Shown here: positions 43,286 through 51,809 of the stretch, one piece after another | Layout: each line of letters starts with the position of its first letter | How positions within the stretch are numbered: the stretch's first letter is position 1 | DNA from: Acetobacter malorum | Lineage (GTDB): Bacteria > Pseudomonadota > Alphaproteobacteria > Acetobacterales > Acetobacteraceae | Assembly (NCBI RefSeq): GCF_002153605.1 | Contig: NZ_JOPG01000009.1 | Location: 36,952-100,951 of the forward strand | Reading direction: 5' to 3' | Length of the DNA stretch: 64,000 nucleotides | Notes under the pieces: model-generated | Told to the model about the DNA's origin: nothing | The model's database searches: none | What the model saw: only the letters and a program-made list of their open reading frames with translations | Position numbers and translations under genes: made by a program

Positions 43286-43308
43286 GGCGGTCGTGAGACC
43301 GCCTTTTT
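43286..43308 (+). terminator. Intrinsic terminator after antirepressor operon
   Basis: GGCGGTC-GTGA-GACCGCC followed by TTTTT. Confidence 0.85.
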
Positions 43309-43312
43309 CTGA

Positions 43313-43660
43313 TTATTCAACAGGAGAAAATTCGGCCGTATACTCTTTGCCAAAATATTTTCCTTTAATTGTAAGAGTGTCTTCATTAAAGGACCATATG
43401 CTTTTATTGTCATGGAATGATTTAGTATGGAATGCGGAAGGACACTTGCCGGACTCCTCTTCTCCAATATCATCAATATCAAACTCAAATACTAAATTAG
43501 TATCATATATATTTGTTTTTACACGTATATTTGATATATCTTCGCATTTTCCAAATCCTCTAATGATAACATTCGCAGAAAATTTTTGATCCGAATAGGT
43601 ATCGTTGCTCTTCAGATACTCTTGTGCATTCGAAACATTGTCTATTTCTAGATCAGTCAT
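43313..43660 (-). CDS. AT-rich unknown moron
   Basis: 115 residues starting MTDLEIDNVSNAQEYLKSND, with AAAGGA 7 nt upstream; beta-rich C-terminus (SIWSFNEDTLTIKGKYFGKEYTAEF). Much lower GC than the phage, suggesting recent acquisition. No family recognised. Confidence 0.55.
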   Translation of the reverse strand: MTDLEIDNVSNAQEYLKSNDTYSDQKFSANVIIRGFGKCEDISNIRVKTNIYDTNLVFEFDIDDIGEEESGKCPSAFHTKSFHDNKSIWSFNEDTLTIKGKYFGKEYTAEFSPVE

Positions 43661-43784
43661 AACTTGTCCTTTCTGCATTTTTGGTTCCTCTAAGAATTGT
43701 TGCATTAACGACGCTTGTTCGGGGATATCATGGGTTTCAGCACAATGTGCTTCTAGTTCAAAATTTTAACCCTCAGGAAAAAAT

Positions 43785-44060
43785 ATGGATGGAAACAAGA
43801 TAATTTGCGTCGAATGGGAAGACAGCACTCAGCCCTCTTCATCGTGGGGATGGGTGGATGAATTACCCTCTCCCAAACCAGTGCTTTGTCAGTCTGTTGG
43901 CTTTCTGCTGAAGGAAACTGAAAACTGCCTGACAATAGCCTTAAGCATTGGGGACGTCACGAGTGAACGCCCCCAAGCCAATGGCGTAATGCAGATACCG
44001 CGATCAGCGGTAGTCAGCCTTACTTCTTTGAGCCCTTGTGAGCAGGTTCATGCCGCATAA
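43785..44060 (+). CDS. Unknown phage protein
   Basis: 91 residues starting MDGNKIICVEWEDSTQPSSS; AGGA upstream. Beta-rich (SVGFLLKETENCLTIALSIGD). Converges with the small gene 44020-44187, overlapping it by 41 bp. Confidence 0.5.
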   Translation: MDGNKIICVEWEDSTQPSSSWGWVDELPSPKPVLCQSVGFLLKETENCLTIALSIGDVTSERPQANGVMQIPRSAVVSLTSLSPCEQVHAA

Positions 44061-44187
44061 CAGAGGCCGCAAGCTGCTTTGCCTGAGAAGGCGTGGCCCG
44101 GCCTGTATTCAGGACCTTGCCGGCAGTTGTTTTCACGCTGGGTGAAGTGCTGGGTTTAACGGGCCCGCGCCCGGAAGATTTAACCAT
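44020..44187 (-). CDS. 55-residue basic protein
   Basis: MVKSSGRGPVKPSTSPSVKT through QAKQLAASVMRHEPAHKGSKK, basic and low complexity. The frame is intact and composition unlike chance; small basic phage proteins with this type of C-terminus are plausible. Weak ribosome site. Confidence 0.4.
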   Translation of the reverse strand: MVKSSGRGPVKPSTSPSVKTTAGKVLNTGRATPSQAKQLAASVMRHEPAHKGSKK

Positions 44188-44473
44188 CGTTAGCAATCCG
44201 TTTAAAAATTAAATTAAAGGAACCGCCTTGACCGATGCTTATTTAGCGATGCAGTAAAGCACCGCTAGGTTTAGAGTAGCATTTCCACAGGCGGCTCGTA
44301 CGCTCGTGGAATCGAAAGGAGTGGGATTGCCGTCCCGCTCCTTTCTCGTTTCAAGGTCCTCATTAACTGTACCTTACGAGCATGTGAAGAGCTGTACATG
44401 ATAATTTTCCGACCGCGCGTAGGAAAATAAAGGCATTTTGAGATCTTGACCTTTTAATGGCAGATCACCATGG
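44188..44473. ncRNA. Gene-free region with candidate phage sRNA (about 44225-44350)
   Basis: No credible gene. Two consecutive hairpins: TTCCAC...GTGGAA (about 44283-44311), then AAAGGAGTGGGA/TCCCGCTCCTTT (44315-44344) ending in TTTCTCGTTT, like a terminator. An sRNA transcribed rightward from about 44220 would end here. The rest (44350-44473) shows nothing recognisable. Confidence 0.35.
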
Positions 44474-45733
44474 CTACCAAGCTCGCGCCTCCATTACCTC
44501 CCCAAACCCAGTCGTAAACCTCGGCGAAAGCATCCCCTGCCGGGGCCTCCAAGCCCGTTCAACGCCTGTGCTGAGCGGCTTGATCGCCTCCCGGCCAAAG
44601 CGCCGGTTGATCGCGTCCATTGCGTCCATCAGGGCCGGGGATTGCTCTTCCGGTTGGTCAAAGAGTGACGATTGCTGGCCTGCCGGCGCGAGGTCATTCA
44701 ACAGAACACCGCCCTTGGCGTAGCGGAATCCGTCTCGCCAGATAGCCCGCAGCAGCCGCGTTGATGTGCCGATCAGCGTCAGCGCGTTATTAGTCGGCGC
44801 GCAGGTAATGGCGGCTTGATTAGCATACCATCCGTCCTGCCGTCTGTGCGGATTGGTCTGGATGAAGACGGAGACGTGCCCGGCGTCCATCTTCTCGGCC
44901 CGCAGCTTCTCAGCCGCTCGGGCCGCAAACCCCGCGATAGCCTCGCGCATATCACTATAAGACGTGATCGGCTGACCGAATGACCGCGTGCAGGCCAGTC
45001 CTTTGCGCTGCTCGGCAATCTCGGAGAGCTTGAGGCAGGATTCCCCGCGCAGTTCGGCCTGCAATCGCACGCCGGTGATCGCCATAATCTTGCGGATCTG
45101 GGCCGGGTCCGCCTCAACGAACTGCGCAATGGTGCGGATACCTGCGCCCTGCAAGCGCGGAACCAGTCGGCGGCCAATGCCCCAGACCTCGCTGACAGGC
45201 AAATTACGATAGAACCGCATCCGCACCAGCTCGTCGGTCAGGTCGCACAGCCCCTCCATTTCCGGCCGATCCTTGGCGATGTAGTTGGCCAGCTTAGCGA
45301 TGGCCTTTGTCGGCCCCCAGCCTACACACGTCGGAATTTTGGTGATCTGCTCTACGCGCGCCCGGATCATCTCGCACCGATCCGCCAGATCCCCCGGCAA
45401 CCCAGTCAGATCCAGAAACATCTCGTCAATAGAGTAGGGCTCAACGCGGGGCACATGCTCCAGTAGCACCTGATAGACCCGGCGGCTCATATCGGCATAC
45501 AGCGGGTAATTGCTGGAATACCACTGCACGCCAGACAGCTTTCGCTCGTTGCGGATCAGGTGCCAGGCATCGCCCATCTTGATGCCCAACCCCTTAGCCT
45601 CAGCGGTGCGGGCGATTGCGCAGCCGTCATTGTTGGACAGCACGACCACGGGCAGGCGCTTCAGCCTCGGCTCAAAGGCGCGCTGGCACGAGCAGTAGAA
45701 CGAATTGCAGTCGATCAGCCCGTAAACCGTCAT
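44474..45733 (-). CDS. umuC: DNA polymerase V subunit UmuC
   Basis: 419 residues, Y-family polymerase. Catalytic acids D8 (LIDCNSFYCSCQR), D103 and E104 (YSIDEMFLD) are present. CVGWGPTKAIAKLANYIAKD and WGIGRRLVPRLQGAGI form the rest of the core, with a C-terminal UmuC region. Copies past lesions with UmuD'. Its start overlaps the upstream umuD stop by ATGA. SOS control via the LexA box at 46130. Confidence 0.93.
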   Translation of the reverse strand: MTVYGLIDCNSFYCSCQRAFEPRLKRLPVVVLSNNDGCAIARTAEAKGLGIKMGDAWHLIRNERKLSGVQWYSSNYPLYADMSRRVYQVLLEHVPRVEPYSIDEMFLDLTGLPGDLADRCEMIRARVEQITKIPTCVGWGPTKAIAKLANYIAKDRPEMEGLCDLTDELVRMRFYRNLPVSEVWGIGRRLVPRLQGAGIRTIAQFVEADPAQIRKIMAITGVRLQAELRGESCLKLSEIAEQRKGLACTRSFGQPITSYSDMREAIAGFAARAAEKLRAEKMDAGHVSVFIQTNPHRRQDGWYANQAAITCAPTNNALTLIGTSTRLLRAIWRDGFRYAKGGVLLNDLAPAGQQSSLFDQPEEQSPALMDAMDAINRRFGREAIKPLSTGVERAWRPRQGMLSPRFTTGFGEVMEARAW

Positions 45734-46110
45734 GGCTTTTCGCGCACCACGCCCGTGACCGTTGCCCAGATATCTACGTCTTGCGCCGGGTCTACGCGGA
45801 TGGGTTCGCGGCTGTCATCACCGGAAACCAGCCACCAATGCCCGCGCCGGGCCTGCAATTCTGCAAGCAGAACCTGCCCGGCAGCGCAGGCGATCACCAG
45901 TTGCCCGGAAGCCTGCTGGCCAGACGTGTCCGCTATCAGCACATCGCCGTCCAGAATGCCTCGTGCGGAAAAAGTCGCGCCTCGCACACGCACCGGGTAA
46001 CGGCTGGGTCTGCGCAAATCCAGCACGTCTGACAGGTCAATCGGCCCCTCAATCGCATCCGCTGCGGGGCTGGCGAATCCTGTTGTCCGGTCTCCTGCGT
46101 ATGCGCTCAT
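45730..46110 (-). CDS. umuD: UmuD-like protein, short and lacking the Ser-Lys dyad
   Basis: 126 residues, S24/UmuD family. GFASPAADAIEGPIDLSDVL aligns to the E. coli stretch just after the UmuD cleavage site, so the removed arm is only about 10 residues here. GATF at 44-47 replaces GDSM (Thr for catalytic Ser), and the catalytic Lys region reads LLAELQ. It probably works as a ready-made UmuD'. Start 46110 has GGAGGCAGGAGC upstream. Confidence 0.85.
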   Translation of the reverse strand: MSAYAGDRTTGFASPAADAIEGPIDLSDVLDLRRPSRYPVRVRGATFSARGILDGDVLIADTSGQQASGQLVIACAAGQVLLAELQARRGHWWLVSGDDSREPIRVDPAQDVDIWATVTGVVREKP

Positions 46111-46129
46111 GCTCCTGCCTCCATAATGA

Positions 46130-46144
46130 GAACATAAAGAGAAC
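46130..46144 (-). promoter_or_regulatory. LexA (SOS) box upstream of umuDC
   Basis: GAACATAAAGAGAAC = GAAC-N7-GAAC, the alphaproteobacterial LexA motif, 20 bp upstream of the umuD start. Confidence 0.8.
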
Positions 46145-46235
46145 AGTACGGGAGGCGCAGTCAAGGTTTTCTTGATGGGTCGTTATGAGCCAAAACTGGT
46201 TGATATACGAAGCTGACAAGCGCACGATCTATCGT

Positions 46236-46604
46236 ATGCGGAATACTCTTTTGATCTTGTCTTTGTGCGCGTTGGCGTCCTGCACGCATCCCGGTACTCC
46301 ATACAGTCGTGACATGCTGGAAACTGACGCGCAATGCATGCGTCGCGTGTTGACGGCCCCTAATATGAAAGGGCCAATTGATTTTGATATGGCCGCGAGT
46401 GTTTGCGTCCGCACAGAAAACCTTGCCACGCATTCAGTGTATGATGCCAGGAACCTTCCCCTTGATCTGCGCGCAGACCCTGAATTGCAAACGATGGCAG
46501 AGAACCCGAATATTAATATTTCCCGCCGGGCTTTCGTGCCACGTGATTCCAAAACACCTCTTCAAAAATGGCCTGTGTTTTCTAATCAGGGCGTAGTCCA
46601 GTAA
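46236..46604 (+). CDS. Phage lipoprotein, unknown
   Basis: 122 residues. Signal MRNTLLILSLCALASC with lipobox LASC. Mature part has several Cys. A longer frame starts at 46185, but the signal peptide fixes 46236. Divergent from umuDC; a terminator follows. Probably an envelope lysogenic-conversion protein. Confidence 0.6.
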   Translation: MRNTLLILSLCALASCTHPGTPYSRDMLETDAQCMRRVLTAPNMKGPIDFDMAASVCVRTENLATHSVYDARNLPLDLRADPELQTMAENPNINISRRAFVPRDSKTPLQKWPVFSNQGVVQ

Positions 46605-46669
46605 TGATCTATCTGTTGACAGGACGCGACATAAAATTCTAACGTTGCCAAAATTCACTACATGCGTCG

Positions 46670-46693
46670 GCCATCCTTCGGGGTGGCTTTTTT
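46670..46693 (+). terminator. Intrinsic terminator before baseplate genes
   Basis: GCCATCC-TTCG-GGGTGGC followed by TTTTTTG, 10 bp before the next ATG. Confidence 0.85.
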
Positions 46694-46702
46694 GTTGGTG
46701 CT

Positions 46703-47626
46703 ATGGCCAGTCTGCTCAGTATTGAAACCGCTATCGGGTCAATAGGGCGCTATAGCACGACTGCGCCTGTCGCCTTGGGTTCTGTCACATTTTACGGGAT
46801 GGAAGTTCCTGATGTCCTGACCAACGGCGGCCAGCAGCGCATTGTGGCACAATGGCTGCCCGGTGGCGCGAAAGTCATTGATCGCCTCGGGAATGATCCC
46901 GACCGTTTCTCGTGGTCTGCAAAATTTACTGGCCCTAACGCGCTATCTCGCGCGCAGGCTGTGGCGCAAATGCGCGATGCAGGCATCCCTGTATTATTTT
47001 CTGCTCCCGGCGTGAGCGAAAAGGTCGTCATTGCTGAGTATGCGTTTGATTACTCCCGCAAGGGAGCAATTATCGCTTATCGGATACAGTTAGAGCGGCA
47101 ACCAGCGGCGATACAGAATAATGCGGCGGGAACGTCTGCGTTGTCAGCGTTAATCGGTAACGATGCAGCTAGCGCCGTAGGGACTGTAACGAGCACCTTG
47201 GCGACAGGCGCGCAGGCGCTCTCTAATATTGCTGCACAGGGTCAATCTGTGATTGGTCAAATCGCCCCGCTCGCCAATATTGTGGGGGCAGGGGGAGCGC
47301 TAGCGTCAGTTAGCGACAAACTCACGATGGTTCAGGGGCTTTCAGGGGCAGGAGTAAATCTTGCGTCTACGCCAGAGAATTTCGCATCGATCGCGACGGG
47401 TCTGCAAAGCGCTGGAAGCAGCTTGATGACAACTATTAGCCAAACAGCATCAAACATTGGCGGTATATCCGTCAGCAATGGAGCAAGTCTTGCTGCGGTG
47501 GCGGCTAATGCGGGTGCTCAGAGCGGAGCAATTGATGCCGGCGCGCTCGTAAATCGAAGCTATGCGAACACTTTAACTGCTGCCGACAAAACTGGAAGTT
47601 GGCAACTTGTGACATCAGCAACCTGA
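46703..47626 (+). CDS. Baseplate/tail protein (DNA circularisation-like N-terminus)
   Basis: 307 residues. LGSVTFYGMEVPDVLTNGGQQRIVAQWLPGGAKVIDRLGNDPDRFSWSAKF resembles the N-terminal domain of Mu gp43-like DNA circularisation/baseplate proteins. A long low-complexity Ala/Ser/Gly C-terminus. First gene of the resumed tail module. Confidence 0.6.
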   Translation: MASLLSIETAIGSIGRYSTTAPVALGSVTFYGMEVPDVLTNGGQQRIVAQWLPGGAKVIDRLGNDPDRFSWSAKFTGPNALSRAQAVAQMRDAGIPVLFSAPGVSEKVVIAEYAFDYSRKGAIIAYRIQLERQPAAIQNNAAGTSALSALIGNDAASAVGTVTSTLATGAQALSNIAAQGQSVIGQIAPLANIVGAGGALASVSDKLTMVQGLSGAGVNLASTPENFASIATGLQSAGSSLMTTISQTASNIGGISVSNGASLAAVAANAGAQSGAIDAGALVNRSYANTLTAADKTGSWQLVTSAT

Positions 47627-47835
47627 TGGCAGCTACGGTGAAAGTCAGCGCAGCCGATGGAACGCTTTACCATATTGCCTGCCGTGAGCTGGGGGATGCC
47701 ACCCAGTGGTGGCGGATCGCTCAGCTCAATGGATTAAGTGATCCTGATCTTTCAGGATTTTCTCAGCCAATAACACTTGTCTTGCCGTCTTTGGATCAAA
47801 CACAAACTGCTGGCATTCCTGATTATACAGCATGA
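47626..47835 (+). CDS. LysM/gpX-like tail protein
   Basis: 69 residues. DGTLYHIACRELGDATQWWRIAQLNGLSDPDL is a LysM-like motif as in P2 gpX. TGATG overlap with the previous gene; ATGA overlap with the hub. Confidence 0.75.
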   Translation: MAATVKVSAADGTLYHIACRELGDATQWWRIAQLNGLSDPDLSGFSQPITLVLPSLDQTQTAGIPDYTA

Positions 47836-49025
47836 CCGCCGCTACGAATATCACAACAGTGGTTGGCTCAGGCTCGCCTAACTGGTGTCGCGCACCGCGC
47901 TGCCGCCTGCTGATAAATGGGGCAGTAAGAGCGGAAACGCCACTCCAGCAATTTTCATTGACGCGCACTCGATACTCTCGAGCAGATACGCTTTCTTTTT
48001 CATGCGTTGTCGATAGAGCATCTCTGCTGCAGGCGAGAGAAGGCAGTGGAGCTGGGTGGTTTGACCAGCCAAATCCTTCTGGCGCAGCGGTCGGCCCGGA
48101 GATAGATGTTACACTGCAAATGCAAGATGCGGCATTGTCGGGTGCGCAGTGGACAACGATGTTTCAGGGGATCGTTGATGCTGTCACATATCAGCCAGCA
48201 CAAGCCGCGTTGAATGTTGAGTGCAGGGATTACCTCTCCAAGTTAATTGATATGCGCGTTCTTGGCTCATGGATGAACATGACCGGGCCAGAGATCGTTG
48301 AGGCTATGGCGGTTAAGGCTGGCTTGTCAGCTGATGTTTCTATTACAGGCGGCATGCAGGGGCAGTTTCGTCAGACGGAACACAAGAGACACTCCGGCGT
48401 CAGCAATAACAGATTCCGTACAGCCTTTGACCTGGCCCGCTATATTGCCAATAGCTCTCAGGCCGATCTGTATGTAGACGGTAAGACACTGACCTGTAAG
48501 CCGATGCTTTCTCCGTCTTCAGATGGAGCGGTAGTCCATGCGCTGCAGTATGTTGATGTTGGGGTCAATACTCCGATCCGGTCGAGCGTGTCAGACCTCA
48601 GTTTGCGGCGTGATTACCAGATTGCAAAAGGCGTTATGGTGCATGTCCTGTCGTGGGATAGCCGTCAGCGCACGAAGGTAGAGTGGTATTTTGGTCCCGA
48701 TGGCGGGTCTGCCCGTAAGGCCTCAGAAGCCGGGAATTTGCACAGCTTCCAATTCCCCGGTCTCCGCATGGACGAAGTGCAGGCAAAAGCAGAACAGCTG
48801 TACCATGAGATTGTTGCGCATGAGCGGATCATTTCATACGAGGCGCCGGCCATGATTAATCTGGCGCCACGACATTTCATGCGGTTGACCGGGACTAATT
48901 CGACATGGGACGGAACCCACGCAGTTGACTCTGTAGTGACCACCTATAGCGGCGCGGGGTTTCGTCAATCAGCCACGCTCAGGAATAGAGATGTAACGCA
49001 AGACGAGGCGCAGGAATATGACTGA
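47832..49025 (+). CDS. Baseplate hub protein (gpD/gp27-like)
   Basis: 397 residues. PRCRLLINGAVRAETPLQQFSLTRTRYSRADTLSFSC is typical of phage late-control/gpD hubs; the C-terminal half carries WDSRQRTKVEWYFGPDGG. It holds the spike encoded next. Confidence 0.75.
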   Translation: MTAATNITTVVGSGSPNWCRAPRCRLLINGAVRAETPLQQFSLTRTRYSRADTLSFSCVVDRASLLQAREGSGAGWFDQPNPSGAAVGPEIDVTLQMQDAALSGAQWTTMFQGIVDAVTYQPAQAALNVECRDYLSKLIDMRVLGSWMNMTGPEIVEAMAVKAGLSADVSITGGMQGQFRQTEHKRHSGVSNNRFRTAFDLARYIANSSQADLYVDGKTLTCKPMLSPSSDGAVVHALQYVDVGVNTPIRSSVSDLSLRRDYQIAKGVMVHVLSWDSRQRTKVEWYFGPDGGSARKASEAGNLHSFQFPGLRMDEVQAKAEQLYHEIVAHERIISYEAPAMINLAPRHFMRLTGTNSTWDGTHAVDSVVTTYSGAGFRQSATLRNRDVTQDEAQEYD

Positions 49026-49686
49026 CGTACGGTCTATAGCGTCATCCGCGATCGGAATGATCGGAGCGGTGCATCATGGCCTGATCTCCGCCGTTGACCC
49101 CACAACGCACGATGTGAAAGTTACACTCCAGCCGGGTGGAAACGAAACAGGCTGGTTGCCATTTGCCGCCATGCAAGTGGGTGATTTGCGTATTGCCTGC
49201 CCTCCCAATGTTGGGACGCAGGTCCACCTGATGCCTGTGGATGGCGATCCAGAACATTCCGTAGTGGCCTGCCCTGTGTTTTGTGTGGTGATGCCGCCGC
49301 CGATATCACCCGCCACGGGGAAGCCGGCCCAACCTGGGGAATACTTGCTGATGGCAGGCTGCGGCGCGCCGCCCACGGATGCGACGAGCCGAGACATGGG
49401 GCAAGTGGCGGATATCGCGTCGTGGATGCATGTCACGCGGGATACGCTTTACTCCGGGGTAGGGAAGGGCGCGACCGCCACCATCTCGGACGGCCAGCAT
49501 ATCTGGAAAGCGGGCGGCGTTACAGCAATGTTGTCGAAAGCCGGCTTTTCAGTTTCTGGAGGCGATATTTCTACAGACAAAAATGTTCAGGCTGCAGGGG
49601 ATGTTCAAACAAACGCACATAGCCTGAACGGGCATGAGCATACCAACGGGAATAACGGGAACAATACCGGGGGGCCGGTTGGATGA
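49018..49686 (+). CDS. Baseplate spike protein (gpV-like)
   Basis: 222 residues. N-terminal OB-like domain (VKVTLQPGGNETGWLPFAAMQVGDLRIACPPNVGTQVHLM), a repetitive beta-helix, and a C-terminal NGHEHTNGNNGNNTGGP with a His-x-His motif that binds metal in spike tips. Pierces the outer membrane. Confidence 0.8.
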   Translation: MTDVRSIASSAIGMIGAVHHGLISAVDPTTHDVKVTLQPGGNETGWLPFAAMQVGDLRIACPPNVGTQVHLMPVDGDPEHSVVACPVFCVVMPPPISPATGKPAQPGEYLLMAGCGAPPTDATSRDMGQVADIASWMHVTRDTLYSGVGKGATATISDGQHIWKAGGVTAMLSKAGFSVSGGDISTDKNVQAAGDVQTNAHSLNGHEHTNGNNGNNTGGPVG

Positions 49687-50042
49687 GTTGTCTGTCTCAT
49701 GAATGGGGCGGCGATCTTGAGCTTGATGCTTCTGGGGGCCTGAAGATTGCCAGCAATCACGATGGCGTACGCCAGAGATTACTTCGGCGTCTTATGACAC
49801 CCCAGAACGGCTATATCTGGCAGCCTGACTATGGCGCGGGCCTCCCTAAAAGGGTCGGGGCGGTCACAACCCAAGAAGAACTCTATGCGATCGTGCGATC
49901 TCAGTGCGCGCTTGAAACCGGCATCGATCAGACGCAGCCCGTTACCGTGACGCTGAATGACAACGGTAACGGCGGATACTCCTGCCTGATTGCTTACACA
50001 GACGCTCAAACCAACAGCGTGCGGGCCTTGGCGCTGGCCTGA
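49683..50042 (+). CDS. Baseplate wedge protein (gpW/gp25 family)
   Basis: 119 residues. GVRQRLLRRLMTPQNGYIWQPDYGAGLPKRVG is the gp25/gpW signature. Coupled by ATGA to the spike gene. Confidence 0.85.
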   Translation: MSCLSHEWGGDLELDASGGLKIASNHDGVRQRLLRRLMTPQNGYIWQPDYGAGLPKRVGAVTTQEELYAIVRSQCALETGIDQTQPVTVTLNDNGNGGYSCLIAYTDAQTNSVRALALA

Positions 50043-50052
50043 CGGGAAACAC

Positions 50053-51198
50053 ATGTCTCTACCTCTGAGAACGTATAGTGCGCTGGTCGCCCAAGCGGTG
50101 GCCGCGACACAAGGCGCATGCTCGTCGCTGATAGATATGGCAGTTGGAACGCCGCTGCGGGCCATCATGGAGGCGATGGCGGGGGTAGGCATCTGGCTGC
50201 AATATATAGCTCTACTGATCCTTTGCCGGTCGCGCCTTGCCACTTCAGATGGTGCGGACGCTGATAGCTGGGTTGCTGATTTTGGCATGGTGCGTATGCC
50301 GGGCACGGCGTCAACAGGATCTGTCACGCTGACCTCTTTCCAGCCGGATCAGCAATCAGCTTCGGTTCAAGTAGGTGCTATTGTGCGGACTGTTGCGGGC
50401 GTGAATTTCGCGGTGCTCGAAGATAGTGCCAATTCGGCGTGGTCAGCAGAAACGCAGTCCTACATCAGGCCTGCAGGGATCGGCTCAATTTCCGTTCCGG
50501 TGGAGTGCCAGGCAACCGGCAGCTCTGGGAATGTGAATGCAGGGGCGATTTGCCTACTTGGCACCAGCATCGCGGGGATTGATACCGTCACCAATGAGGC
50601 GGCGTTTGTGAACGGATCTGACGGAGAGACTGACGCGCAGCTCCGTGCGCGCTTCCCGGAATGGCTGGCAGCAAAAGCGACTGCGAGCAGTGCTGCCATT
50701 GAGAACGCTATTGTCGGCGTCCAAACCAATCTAACGTGGCAGATCCTGAATTGCCAAGCTACGGACGGCTCCTTCCGGCCTGGATATTTCACCGTGGTTG
50801 TCGATGACGGCACCGGCGCGCCATCAAATTCGCTGGTGGCGTCCATATATGCCGCAATCGATGCGGTCCGGGCTGGTGGTGTTGGTTTTGCAGTGATTGG
50901 TCCCATTGAGGTTCTGGCCACAGTCAGCATGACAGTTACGGTTCCAGCCGGGACAGAAACGGCTCTGGTCCAGACAAACATACAAAATGCCATTACCGCC
51001 GATATTGACCAGCAGAAGGTGGGGGCTGGGTATGCCTACAGTCGCCTGCCGGTGGTGGCCTACAATAATGCTGGGGTCGATATTGTTTCTATCACCAGCG
51101 TCCTGCTGAACGGGGCGCAGGCAGACCTTACTGCCGAAAGTAAGCAGGTTATCCGTGCCGGGACCGTCACAGTAAATGTGCTGGAGGCTGCAAGCTGA
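50053..51198 (+). CDS. Baseplate wedge protein J-like
   Basis: 381 residues starting MSLPLRTYSALVAQAV. GTPLRAIMEAMAGVGIWLQYIALLIL and ETDAQLRARFPEWLAA are typical of baseplate J proteins; the remainder is beta-rich. Forms the wedge with gpW and gpI homologues. Confidence 0.8.
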   Translation: MSLPLRTYSALVAQAVAATQGACSSLIDMAVGTPLRAIMEAMAGVGIWLQYIALLILCRSRLATSDGADADSWVADFGMVRMPGTASTGSVTLTSFQPDQQSASVQVGAIVRTVAGVNFAVLEDSANSAWSAETQSYIRPAGIGSISVPVECQATGSSGNVNAGAICLLGTSIAGIDTVTNEAAFVNGSDGETDAQLRARFPEWLAAKATASSAAIENAIVGVQTNLTWQILNCQATDGSFRPGYFTVVVDDGTGAPSNSLVASIYAAIDAVRAGGVGFAVIGPIEVLATVSMTVTVPAGTETALVQTNIQNAITADIDQQKVGAGYAYSRLPVVAYNNAGVDIVSITSVLLNGAQADLTAESKQVIRAGTVTVNVLEAAS

Positions 51199-51809
51199 TG
51201 GCCGCAGGAGATCAGGCGGATTTCGCTCGGCGGATAAGGCAGCTTTTGCCGTTTGGTTGGTTCCCCGCACCTCCCACTCAGACGCAGGAAGAAAAAGCGC
51301 CGGTTTTGAATGGCGTTTTGCAGGGAGCTGGGAATGTCCTCGGTTGGGCGTTTGACCTTTTTACTCAAGTCAACACCCAGATGCGTTTGTCGACTGCAAC
51401 CGGCGATATACTTAGCATAATCGCTTACGATTACTTTGGCGATAGCCTGCCACGGGCATCGAGCGAGACGGACGATGCCTACAGAACGCGCATTCAGCAA
51501 TCTCTAGTTGCAGCCAAGAATACGAGAGAGGCAATCGCGCAGGCGCTCCAGACTATAACGGGAGAGGTGCCGACCATTGTGGAGCCAACCCGGGCCGCAG
51601 ACTGCAAAGGGCTGGCCACCTCAACGTCTCCTGCTGTGGGCGGTGGCTACGGATACGGGGTACCGGGGTTTTGCTACGGCACCCTGAATGGGGGCCAGTT
51701 TTTCGTAAGCACCAAGAGAGGCAGGGCGCCATCTACTGCGGCGATTTATGCCGCGATCAATAACGTGCGGGCCGAAGGTGTGACGGCATGGGTGAAGGTT
51801 GAAAACTGA
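51198..51809 (+). CDS. Baseplate gpI-like / tail protein
   Basis: 203 residues. LPFGWFPAPPTQTQEEKAPVLNGVLQGAGNVLGWAFDLFTQVNTQMRLSTATGDILSIIAYDYFGDSLPR matches gpI/Mu gp48-type partners of protein J. Coupled by TGATG. Confidence 0.75.
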   Translation: MAAGDQADFARRIRQLLPFGWFPAPPTQTQEEKAPVLNGVLQGAGNVLGWAFDLFTQVNTQMRLSTATGDILSIIAYDYFGDSLPRASSETDDAYRTRIQQSLVAAKNTREAIAQALQTITGEVPTIVEPTRAADCKGLATSTSPAVGGGYGYGVPGFCYGTLNGGQFFVSTKRGRAPSTAAIYAAINNVRAEGVTAWVKVEN

